This document shows, piece after piece, positions 8,081 through 14,820 of a stretch of 21,770 nt of DNA; the first letter of the stretch is position 1; every line of letters starts with the position of its first letter. The DNA is from a virus: IMG/VR virus record IMGVR_UViG_3300037517_002276, positions 1-21,770 of that record; one strand, given 5' to 3'. The notes beneath the pieces were generated by a model. The model did no database searches and was not told the origin of the DNA. It worked only from the letters and a program-made list of their open reading frames with translations. A program made the position numbers and the translations under genes.

Positions 8081-8134
8081 AGTTTGGCCTTGCAATAGTT
8101 CTCGCTGGACTTGAGGTTCTGCGAAAGGAAAATT
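8081..8134. promoter_or_regulatory. 54-bp divergent intergenic region
   Basis: This is the only divergent gene boundary in the window. It carries a ribosome site for each side: minus-strand AAGG at 8088-8091 for terminase and plus-strand AAAGGA at 8124-8129 for the fibre gene. I see no convincing sigma70-like -35/-10 pair on either strand and no strong inverted repeat, so promoters here are inferred only from the divergent layout; transcription could also need a phage-specific polymerase or factor. Confidence 0.4.
8124..8129 (+). promoter_or_regulatory. Shine-Dalgarno site deciding the fibre start
   Basis: AAAGGA lies five bases before the ATG at 8135. It supports that start over the in-frame ATG at 8111, which has no such site. 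Most other plus-strand genes here lack a comparable site. Confidence 0.65.
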
Positions 8135-9358
8135 ATGCCGTCGCAACTTGTTTCTTCATCCGGCTGCTGCCAGCCTTGCGACTCCGAGCCGGTAGTCGTG
8201 AATATCCCCGGCCCTCAAGGGGCTGCGGGAGCCAACGGTACGAATGGCACGAACGGAATCGATTCGTTCACCTACACGACAGCCTCGTTTTTTGTTCCGG
8301 CTCTTGGGTCGAGCGTCCTTGTTTTCGTAGATAATACCCAATTTCTGCCAGAATCGGTTGCTGGCCAGTTCTTCGTATCGATTCAGGGTCTTGGATACAT
8401 GCAGGTGCTGTCGGTTGATGGACTGCAACTGACGCTTCAAAACCCTGCTGCGGGTGTCCTTGGAATCGCCAACGCTGTTCCAACCACCCTGATTCCGGCT
8501 AATTCCCTTATCACTCTGGCTGGTGCGATTGGGGCGACTGGCGCTCCTGGTGCGTCGGGCGGCGCTCCGGTTGGCGCGTCGTACATTTGCCGCACTTCAG
8601 ACGCCACGCTGACGAACGAGACTGCTCTCGATTCGCTATCTGCTGGCTACCTCAAGACTCAAGGATCTGTTGGATTTGGTGCTGTTTCGACTGTTGCCTC
8701 TGTTCCTGTAGCGGACATCAGTGGGGTTCTTCCGATTGCGAAGGGTGGAACAAATCTGTCCTCCACTCCAACCAATGGCCAACTGCTCATTGGCAATGGA
8801 ACGGGATACACGCTGGCAAGTCTGACCGCAGGATCGAACATCACGATTACGCCGGGTGCTGGAACTATTTCAATCGCTGCCACGGGAGCTGCGGCGGCGT
8901 TCGTTTATGAAACTTTTACGCGGAGGGTAAGCGGAACTGTTGGTGCTGGTGCGCCGCAAATCGGCCCGAGTTTAACTAAGAATCCGTTTAGTTTGACAGA
9001 ATTTCCGTCTGGATCTTGGACTGGAATTGATACCGCATCACGATTTACTGCGGCTACAGGTCGGTTTACGGCAGCTCTTGCAAGTTATTACCGAATAGAT
9101 GTTGCCTTAATGTTAAGTGCAGATACGGGAACATCATCTACGGTTTCTTTTAAGATTAGAAAAAATGGAACGACCGATATTGGACCTGCAAATATTCAGT
9201 CAACAAACTCGACGGGTTTAGTTGGACCATTTTTTATTCAGTACATAGATCAGGCATCGATTGGTGATTACTATGAGGTTTTAGTTACGACTAGTTCTCT
9301 AAATACATATTACATTCGAGAGGGAGCTTCATTCTCAATCCAACGGATTCAGGCTTAA
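8135..9358 (+). CDS. collagen-like tail fibre/appendage protein with C-terminal jelly-roll-like domain
   Basis: A 407-residue structural protein. After a short Cys motif (GCCQPC, 10-15) comes a collagen-like stretch GPQGAAGANGTNGTNGID (26-43), a beta-rich domain (45-127), a second short Gly-x-Y run GAIGATGAPGA (130-140), and the VLPIAKGGTNLSS (198-210) plus repeated GTG/ITITPGAGTISI segment that is common in phage fibres. Residues 255-407 resemble a C1q/TNF-type jelly roll: RFTAATGRFTAALASYYRID, then SFKIRKNGT and IGDYYEVLVTTSS. Such trimeric heads often bind receptors. DNA for this last domain is much AT-richer than its surroundings. Start chosen at 8135 for its AAAGGA site. Placing it first in the tail operon fits a receptor-binding or appendage role; the exact structure (fibre, head decoration) is not certain. 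Confidence 0.8.
   Translation: MPSQLVSSSGCCQPCDSEPVVVNIPGPQGAAGANGTNGTNGIDSFTYTTASFFVPALGSSVLVFVDNTQFLPESVAGQFFVSIQGLGYMQVLSVDGLQLTLQNPAAGVLGIANAVPTTLIPANSLITLAGAIGATGAPGASGGAPVGASYICRTSDATLTNETALDSLSAGYLKTQGSVGFGAVSTVASVPVADISGVLPIAKGGTNLSSTPTNGQLLIGNGTGYTLASLTAGSNITITPGAGTISIAATGAAAAFVYETFTRRVSGTVGAGAPQIGPSLTKNPFSLTEFPSGSWTGIDTASRFTAATGRFTAALASYYRIDVALMLSADTGTSSTVSFKIRKNGTTDIGPANIQSTNSTGLVGPFFIQYIDQASIGDYYEVLVTTSSLNTYYIREGASFSIQRIQA
8210..8263 (+). repeat. collagen-like Gly-X-Y repeat
   Basis: Encodes GPQGAAGANGTNGTNGID, six Gly-X-Y triplets, with a short direct DNA repeat in the GTN-GTN part. Such stretches trimerise phage fibres. A second short run is encoded near 8522-8554. Confidence 0.7.
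8970..9340 (+). other. AT-rich segment encoding the fibre C-terminal domain
   Basis: By direct count 9121-9300 has 67 G+C in 180 bases (37 percent), against 45 of 60 for 8521-8580 in the same gene and 35 of 60 for 9421-9480 in the next gene. The change falls on a domain boundary (about fibre residue 255-280), as expected if the receptor-binding head was exchanged by recombination. Confidence 0.65.
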
Positions 9359-9361
9359 ACC

Positions 9362-11209
9362 ATGAGCGAACGCGCACCACGGAGGTACACGGACGGATCT
9401 GTCACCTTTGAAGGTGGCATTGATGCCGGTGTCATGCCGTCTGAGGTGGACAAGAATCAGGTGGCGTTTGCGGTGAACGCCAGCTTCCGGCAGAGTTTCA
9501 TTTCTCCTCGCCCCGGTTTCGTTCAGAAGGATTACAATCTCTGCACGACGATTACAGCGGACAACGCTGAAGTTACGGCGGATCAAACCAACGTGACGGC
9601 TGATGGATGGTCGGAGAATTGTTATGGCTCTCAAAGTCTGACAGGCACATTCCAGTGCGCGCTTCCGTACATCGGAGACAACGGTCAGACGTTCATTCTG
9701 ATGCTGATCAGTGGTAAAGTGTGGCTTTACGACTGCCTTCAAAATAACGCCCAGAATTTGACGGTTTCTCCGAATCTTGAGAATCCTTCCAACCTGCTTG
9801 ATGGATGGATGGTTCAAGCGGAGAACTTTGTCGTCATTCAAGATGGATTCAGCAAGCCGTTGATTTTCAACGGAACGAATCTGCGCCGCGCAACCGACGA
9901 CGAAATAAAGACCGGGAAGATTATGTCCTACGTCAATGGACGCATCTGGTACGCGCTTCCTGACGGGTTTTCGTTTCGAGCGACTGACATCGTTTATGGG
10001 GATGGAACGCGAGCCAGTGTTCTCAAGGAAACCGAGAATACCTTCCTTAATGAGGGCGGAGACTTCGCGGTTCCGTCGGATTCAGGAGGCATCACGGCAA
10101 TGGCCGTCCCCGGCAATCCAGATACGTCGCTTGGGCAAGGACCGCTTCTTATCTTCACTCCGCGATACGTCTTCAGCATCCAAGCTCCAGTAGATCGTGA
10201 TACTTGGAAGAACCTGAATTATCCGATTCAGGCTATTAGCTTGCTGACCAGTGGCGCGCTTGGCTCTAGGTCTGCCATCACGGTTAACGGAGACGTTTTC
10301 TACCGAGCTGTCGATGGAGTTCGCTCGTTCATCATCGCTCGTCGTTCGTTCAACGATTGGGGGAATACACCCATCAGCAACGAAATCCTAAACATCGCAG
10401 AGAACGATCAGACGAATTTGCTGTGGGCCAGTTCTGCGGTCGTGTTCGACAACCGTCTGCTGATGACTGGACAGCCTCGTTACAGGGCTGACGGAGTTAT
10501 CCACAAGGCGTTGATGGTTCTTGATTTCGATCTGATTACCTCGCTGAGGAAAAAATTTCCTCCTGCTTGGGCTGGAATCTGGACCGGATTGGATGTGTTG
10601 CAGATTCTCAAGACCGAGAACGCTTACGGAGACGCTTGTTTCGCAATCGCTCGCGGATCGGACAACACAATCCAGATTTGGGAGGTCAGCAAGACCAGCA
10701 AGTTCGATTCGAATCTATCCGATCCAAAGAAGGAGATTCAATGGTTGGTTCAGACTCGCGCCTACAATTTCGAGCTTCCGTTCGGACTGAAGAAGCTCGA
10801 TTCGGGCGACATTTTCATCGACTCGCTAGATGGCAACGTCGGATTTAACGTGGAGTATCGTCCTGACCAGTACCCTAGCTGGCTTGAATGGGCGGAATGG
10901 AGTGAGTGCGCGATTACGACGCAGTGTGATAACCTTTGTCCGATAAGCAACTTTCAGCCTCAGTACAGGCCGAAGATGCGGTTGCCGACTCCTACGGATA
11001 TCCCGTGTAATTCCACGATCAGCACTCCGACCAGAAATCTTTACGAGGTTCAGCTCAACATTTCGATTTCCGGTTACTGCCGCATCAAGAGCATTCGAGT
11101 TCACGCTTACGACGTTCAGGAATCTGCCGTTGGCGAGTGCAGGACATTCCAGGGGTGCAAGATTCTTGAAGGTTGCGACATAAATCCACTTCTCTACTCA
11201 TCGGAATAG
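9362..11209 (+). CDS. tail nozzle/hub-like structural protein (T7 gp12 / P22 gp10-type candidate)
   Basis: A 615-residue beta-rich protein. The N-terminal segment GGIDAGVMPSEVDKNQVAFA (18-37) followed by N..F....ISPRPGF is the pattern of podovirus nozzle/tail-stabilisation proteins, which begin with a strand listing the ring-forming N terminus and an RPGF motif. Later WMVQAENFVVIQDG and KPLIFNGTNLRRA (about 150-180) match the beta-propeller strands of that group. The C-terminal ~110 residues hold eight cysteines, unusual for a cytoplasmically assembled tail. It would sit below the adaptor and conduct DNA. It follows the fibre gene by three bases and is followed one base after its stop by the collar protein. 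The call rests on pattern and context; I cannot name the exact family. Confidence 0.7.
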   Translation: MSERAPRRYTDGSVTFEGGIDAGVMPSEVDKNQVAFAVNASFRQSFISPRPGFVQKDYNLCTTITADNAEVTADQTNVTADGWSENCYGSQSLTGTFQCALPYIGDNGQTFILMLISGKVWLYDCLQNNAQNLTVSPNLENPSNLLDGWMVQAENFVVIQDGFSKPLIFNGTNLRRATDDEIKTGKIMSYVNGRIWYALPDGFSFRATDIVYGDGTRASVLKETENTFLNEGGDFAVPSDSGGITAMAVPGNPDTSLGQGPLLIFTPRYVFSIQAPVDRDTWKNLNYPIQAISLLTSGALGSRSAITVNGDVFYRAVDGVRSFIIARRSFNDWGNTPISNEILNIAENDQTNLLWASSAVVFDNRLLMTGQPRYRADGVIHKALMVLDFDLITSLRKKFPPAWAGIWTGLDVLQILKTENAYGDACFAIARGSDNTIQIWEVSKTSKFDSNLSDPKKEIQWLVQTRAYNFELPFGLKKLDSGDIFIDSLDGNVGFNVEYRPDQYPSWLEWAEWSECAITTQCDNLCPISNFQPQYRPKMRLPTPTDIPCNSTISTPTRNLYEVQLNISISGYCRIKSIRVHAYDVQESAVGECRTFQGCKILEGCDINPLLYSSE

Positions 11210-11210
11210 T

Positions 11211-11912
11211 ATGGCAAATCTAACGCTCATCACGCTCACAGCTCCAAGCCTTCCGTACAATTATTGTCCGTCCAACTATCAGCAGTTGGCCAACGATATC
11301 ATCGGCGGCACTCAGGCGACGTTCAACAGCGCGATTGGAAACTCGTTTTTCAACTTTGGTTCGACGACTCCTGCGCTGAACAATCAGGTTTATCCGTGGT
11401 TGGATGAGAATGGGGATTGGTGGGTGTTCAACGGCGGATATTGGGCGCGCCAAAATCCGGTTGCGGCTGGAAGTTCTGAGCGTCGTATTTTTGTTGGAAC
11501 AAGCACTGATGTGCTGTCGTACGATGGCGGAGATGGAACTGTCTACTCTGGCAATCCTTACGCCGGTTCGATGTGGCAACTTGACAACGCGTTTGACGCT
11601 CGATTCCCGGTCGGTGCTGGTGCTTTTGCCGCAAGCGGCGCTGTTTCTGTTCAAGGAACTACCACCACAACTTCTGTTGTCGGCGAGGACAAGCACACGC
11701 TGACAGTTCCTGAGATGCCTGCCCACGCTCACAACTTCTTCCCGCTTGTAACTGCGGATGCAAATAACGGCGGAGCCAACGGTGTTCAGTATGGAACTAC
11801 AGCGAATGTAGCCACCTCATCCACTGGGGGTGATGCGGCCCATAACAACCTGCCGCCGTTTTACGGTGTTTACTTTATCAAGCGAACTGGCCGAGTCTAT
11901 TACACCAAATGA
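11211..11912 (+). CDS. phage tail collar-domain protein (short tail fibre type)
   Basis: A 233-residue protein whose C terminus is the collar/receptor-binding signature of phage fibres: RFPVGAG (131-137), GEDKHTLTVPEMPAHAHNF (158-176), and AAHNNLPPFYGVYFIKRTG (209-227). In this family (PF07484-like, T4 gp12-type) the H-x-H of PAHAH and the HNNLPP histidine bind a metal ion at the trimer axis. The N-terminal 90 residues hold a compact W/G-rich domain (WLDENGDWWVFNGGYW, 63-78) that may be the attachment or a small beta domain. The conserved RFPVG...HNNxPP spacing suggests it is complete. Starts one base after the preceding stop; ends in an ATGA overlap (11909-11912) with the adaptor gene. Likely a host-recognition spike or fibre. 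Confidence 0.86.
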   Translation: MANLTLITLTAPSLPYNYCPSNYQQLANDIIGGTQATFNSAIGNSFFNFGSTTPALNNQVYPWLDENGDWWVFNGGYWARQNPVAAGSSERRIFVGTSTDVLSYDGGDGTVYSGNPYAGSMWQLDNAFDARFPVGAGAFAASGAVSVQGTTTTTSVVGEDKHTLTVPEMPAHAHNFFPLVTADANNGGANGVQYGTTANVATSSTGGDAAHNNLPPFYGVYFIKRTGRVYYTK

Positions 11913-12880
11913 AGCTAATCGTTCAGGACATTCGCTCCACAATCGCTCGGGTCATCGGCACATGTGTCGATGATCAGCGCGTTTATGATTACATCAATCA
12001 GGCGTGTCGAAGGCTTCTACACAAGGGGTTGTGGGCTGGAGCGTACGGACGCTTCACGATTCACACCGTAGGTGGCTGCATCACTTGGCCGCGACAGATC
12101 GAAACCATCGAGGCTGTGGCTGACTGCTGCGGAGTCGGAACGGTTCGCAATCAATGGTTCGAGTTTCAGGAAACCGGATATGGACTTCTCAATGGCAATC
12201 AAGTGTGCGTTGGGAAGCAGCTTATTGATCGTGGTACTGTGGTTTCTTACCGCGACATGTCTGGTGGTACTAACAGCTATCTTCGAGTCTACCCTGGCGA
12301 CGCTTCGGATGTCGGCAAAACCATCACGCTGCAAGGTGTTGATCAGAACGGTCAGTGGATTCGAACGCAATCCGGTGGCGCGTGGATTGACGGAGAAAAG
12401 CTGACGCTCGCTTTGCCGTACGTTCAATCTACGAAGAAATTCACCGAATTGACCGGCGTCATCCGAGAGGCGACGAACACGGTCAGTCGCTTGTACGAGT
12501 ACGATGCGACGACTGCCCTGGAAACGGATCTGGCAGTTTACGACCCTGATGAAACTTTGCCGCAGTATCGCCGCAGTTACCTGACAGATCGTTGTAACAA
12601 CGACGAGGATAAGCCGGTGACGGTCATGGCGAAGATGCGTCATATCAACGCGACGAGCGTCAATGACTACCTTATTCCTCCGTGCGCTGATGCCATCAAG
12701 CTGATGGTCATGGCCATTCGAAAGGAAGAAAACGATTTGATTCAGGAAGCAGTGGCCTACGAAGCCAAAGCGGTTCAAGCTGTGCAGGAGCAGACGATGC
12801 AGTATCTGGGCGACGCTGTCGCAACGATACGCATGGTCGGTGTAGGATTGAATGGCGGTGGATTCTCGCAATGGTTCTGA
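11909..12880 (+). CDS. head-to-tail adaptor-like protein (T7 gp11 type)
   Basis: A 323-residue protein. The N-terminal DDQRVYDYINQACRRLLHKG (22-41) with a following W43, and the C-terminal helices from about 250 (PPCADAIKLMVMAIRKEENDL and the A/E-rich helix after it), match the helical core of podovirus adaptor (tail tube A) proteins, with beta-domain insertions between. Such rings of 12 connect portal to nozzle. Position beside the nozzle-like gene supports this. No enzymatic motif is visible. It overlaps the next gene by ten bases (12871-12880). Confidence is moderate because the similarity is of pattern, not of a unique motif. Confidence 0.65.
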   Translation: MKLIVQDIRSTIARVIGTCVDDQRVYDYINQACRRLLHKGLWAGAYGRFTIHTVGGCITWPRQIETIEAVADCCGVGTVRNQWFEFQETGYGLLNGNQVCVGKQLIDRGTVVSYRDMSGGTNSYLRVYPGDASDVGKTITLQGVDQNGQWIRTQSGGAWIDGEKLTLALPYVQSTKKFTELTGVIREATNTVSRLYEYDATTALETDLAVYDPDETLPQYRRSYLTDRCNNDEDKPVTVMAKMRHINATSVNDYLIPPCADAIKLMVMAIRKEENDLIQEAVAYEAKAVQAVQEQTMQYLGDAVATIRMVGVGLNGGGFSQWF

Positions 12881-13437
12881 ACCTCAACATCGACTTTGCG
12901 CTGGCTGATGCGACTCCGAAAAAACTGGAGTTGCTTCAGGCTGTCTTTGACGCGCATGACATGGCGGCGCGGAACAATCAGAACGCTAGTTCCGGCGCTG
13001 CGGTAAACGCTTTCTTTGGAAGCGCCCAGCTTACTAATGGAATCGCTTCGGCAATCCTGACTTTGGGTGATGCTCACGGCCCAATTAGTCCTGCTCGATT
13101 CGTTTACGAACGATTCGATGAGCGAGCGTTGAAGTCGGCCATTGAGGCTGGCATGAAGATTCCTGGCTTCGGCAATTCGTTCTTTAAGGATCGGATCGAT
13201 CCGGCATGGAGCCGTGTGCGTGAGATTATCGCTGCGGACTTCCCGAACGCGAACGCTCGGATCGAACAGCTTCACGGATGGATGAAAGAGGCCGGAAAGG
13301 ATGTTCATCCGAATGCAGCTCTTTATACCGCAGTAATTTGCAGTGAGCTGGGGATGATTCCTAACTCTGAGTCGGCCATCTTCATCTTGGCTAGAACTGC
13401 CGCGTGGACTTCTTTGTGCATAAAAAATGAAAGGTAA
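12871..13437 (+). CDS. citrate-synthase-like half-length protein, probable pseudoenzyme
   Basis: 188 residues that align by eye with the second half of citrate synthases: VFDAHDMAAR (25-34) against the DHE..AS block, ILTLGDAHGPISPARF (62-77) against the GPAHGGANEA loop, IPGFGNSFFKDRIDPA (97-112) against GFGHRVYK..DPR, VHPNAALYTA (145-154) against YPNVDFYSG, and IFILARTAAW (170-179) against IFAMARTVGW. His69 matches catalytic His264 of E. coli GltA and Arg175 matches Arg387, but His305 is Asn102, Asp362 is Ala150 and Arg314 is Ala112. Citrate synthesis is therefore unlikely. The N-terminal half of the enzyme is absent. It overlaps the adaptor by ten bases and the sulfotransferase-like gene by eleven, so it is an integral part of the tail/ejection operon, not a stray insertion. 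Function is unknown; a structural or ligand-binding role is inference. Confidence 0.82.
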   Translation: MVLNLNIDFALADATPKKLELLQAVFDAHDMAARNNQNASSGAAVNAFFGSAQLTNGIASAILTLGDAHGPISPARFVYERFDERALKSAIEAGMKIPGFGNSFFKDRIDPAWSRVREIIAADFPNANARIEQLHGWMKEAGKDVHPNAALYTAVICSELGMIPNSESAIFILARTAAWTSLCIKNER

Positions 13438-13972
13438 GCTCTTCCAAATTTGCGGTCTGCCTCGATTCGGATCGGCATTCATGTCGGTCCTTTTCTCGTT
13501 GGAAGCGGATTGCCTTGGCCTACATGAGCAGGGTGCGACTGATCCAAACTGGAAGCAGTCCATCGAAGAGTATCGGACTCGTTATAAGTACGTCGCCGAT
13601 TGCTCGACCTACGGATATCTTCCAAAGGCAGTCGTGCATGATTCGGTGAAGGTGTACGTCAAAAAGGACGCAGAAGCGTCGGCCAAAGAATGCGCTGAGC
13701 GATTCGGCTACGAGGTTCACCTTCCTTCAGTTCAAGCGCTTCGTGAGTACGCGGATGCATGGGCATCTTTGCACGGCGTGATGACAATCGAGGAGAACGA
13801 GCTTTTTAAGGTGGATACTTTGCGGCGGGTGTGGGTTCATTGCTTCCAGAACGAGCGAGCTTTTCCAGAGGAAAAAGCTGCACGTTTGGTAACCATGAAC
13901 ATCCAACGTCACGAACCTGAGAAGGTGTTCTCGATTGAGAACGGCAATCGTCTTGTGAAGGAGGTATTTTAA
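13427..13972 (+). CDS. sulfotransferase-like P-loop protein
   Basis: 181 residues that look like the small sulfotransferase-like proteins of phages. A first strand FQICGLPRFGSAFMS (6-20) matches the PAPS-binding GxPRSGTT loop, here with Phe14 in place of the first Ser; CLGLHEQG (29-36) matches the C.HE segment that follows; KYVADCSTYGYLP (54-66) and VKVYVKKDAEASAKE (74-88) match the later strand and the 3-phosphate-binding R....S region, where the usual Arg is Lys80 and the Ser is weakly kept. True activity would transfer sulfate from PAPS to a hydroxyl of a sugar or protein, but the altered loop leaves activity in doubt. It starts inside the end of the citrate-synthase-like gene and is followed after three bases by the first ejection protein. 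Confidence 0.68.
   Translation: MKGKLFQICGLPRFGSAFMSVLFSLEADCLGLHEQGATDPNWKQSIEEYRTRYKYVADCSTYGYLPKAVVHDSVKVYVKKDAEASAKECAERFGYEVHLPSVQALREYADAWASLHGVMTIEENELFKVDTLRRVWVHCFQNERAFPEEKAARLVTMNIQRHEPEKVFSIENGNRLVKEVF
13958..13964 (+). promoter_or_regulatory. Shine-Dalgarno site for the first ejection-protein gene
   Basis: AAGGAGG is the strongest ribosome site in the window, eleven bases before the ATG at 13976 and inside the end of the preceding gene. The spacing is longer than optimal. It may raise expression of this virion protein above the sulfotransferase-like gene. Confidence 0.6.
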
Positions 13973-13975
13973 TTT

Positions 13976-14815
13976 ATGGGAGCTATTCTAGGTGGTGCGG
14001 CAATCCTTGGCGGAACGAGCTTGCTTGGCGGATTGCTGAGCAAGGGCAGCAAGCCAAAAGTTCCAGCATTTAAGCCGATTGATTTTCAAGCTGAGCAGAA
14101 GCAAGCGATTCAGCAGAACATCGAAGCGCTTCAACCTGCCACGGAACTCGCTCAAAAGACTACCGCCGCTGAGCAGTCTCAGCTTGAGGCGCAGCTTCGT
14201 CGCGCAATTCCTGGCTATGACCAGTTGATTCAACAGGCTGGTAAGAACATTGGGTCAGCTTTGCGCGGCGAGGTTTCTCAAGATGTTGCATCTCAGCTTC
14301 AACGCTCCGCCGCTGGACGCGCGCTTGGCGGAGGGTTTGGCGCTGGAAGCGGAATGGGCCGAGCATTGTCAGCTCGCGACTTTGGTCTGACATCGATGCA
14401 GATCCAGAACCAAGGTCTGGCGCAAGCTCAGAACTTCATCCAGCAACAACGGGCGTTTGGAATGGCTCAACCGTTCTCGGTGAGTAGCATGTTTATCACT
14501 CCGTCTCAGCGAATCGGAGCTTTGCAGCAGCAAAATCAGCAGCAGTACAATCGTGACTTGCAAGCTGCTCAAGTGGCTGCGATGCCTGATCCTACGATGG
14601 CTGCTATCGGAAGCGCGATTTCGTCTGCTGGCGGATTCGCTGGTGGCGCGTACACACAGCGTGGGTTGATGGGGATGCAGGGAAGCCCAAGGTCGTCTTA
14701 CAATCCCCAGAACGATCCTGAGCTTTATTCTTTTCCGAGAACAAATACCTCTGAAATAGGGCCGCAATCTACCAGCCTATTCCCAGAATACAGCTCGTCC
14801 AACTTCGGACTCTAA
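13976..14815 (+). CDS. internal virion / ejection protein candidate (Gly-rich N terminus, Q/A-rich helical body)
   Basis: 279 residues. The first 22 residues (AILGGAAILGGTSLLGGLL) form a hydrophobic Gly/Ala/Leu segment like those at the start of podovirus internal core proteins (T7 gp14 type) that insert in the host membrane at ejection. Residues 33-110 are Q/E/A-rich helix with the AAEQSQLEAQLRRAIPGYDQ pattern, 113-130 a GRALGGGFGAGSGMG glycine patch, and 145-195 again Q-rich. No enzyme motif is visible. The context (just after the adaptor block, followed by two long helical proteins) is the classic T7-like gp14-gp15-gp16 position. Strong AAGGAGG site upstream. Confidence 0.72.
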   Translation: MGAILGGAAILGGTSLLGGLLSKGSKPKVPAFKPIDFQAEQKQAIQQNIEALQPATELAQKTTAAEQSQLEAQLRRAIPGYDQLIQQAGKNIGSALRGEVSQDVASQLQRSAAGRALGGGFGAGSGMGRALSARDFGLTSMQIQNQGLAQAQNFIQQQRAFGMAQPFSVSSMFITPSQRIGALQQQNQQQYNRDLQAAQVAAMPDPTMAAIGSAISSAGGFAGGAYTQRGLMGMQGSPRSSYNPQNDPELYSFPRTNTSEIGPQSTSLFPEYSSSNFGL

Positions 14816-14820
14816 ATCTT

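Noticed and set aside
8111-8134. Earlier ATG for the fibre gene
   Set aside because: No ribosome site precedes it, and the AAAGGA at 8124-8129 suits the ATG at 8135. The extra MRFCERKI residues look unrelated to fibre N termini.
8081-8146. Earlier ATG at 8146 for terminase
   Set aside because: It would overlap the divergent fibre start; the ATG at 8080 has AAGG seven bases upstream.
12017-12871. Open 284-codon minus-strand frame
   Set aside because: Antisense to the adaptor-like gene, which has coupled start and stop positions and fitting context; the antisense product is R/H/S-rich and motif-free.
13421-13431. A-AAA-AAT heptamer near the end of the citrate-synthase-like gene as a -1 frameshift site
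   Set aside because: A -1 slip would read TGA at once, and the next gene is in the +1 frame, so no fusion would result. The overlap is better read as a coupled start.
12871-13437. Functional citrate synthase as a metabolic helper gene
   Set aside because: Half the enzyme is absent and two of three catalytic residues plus a substrate Arg are replaced.
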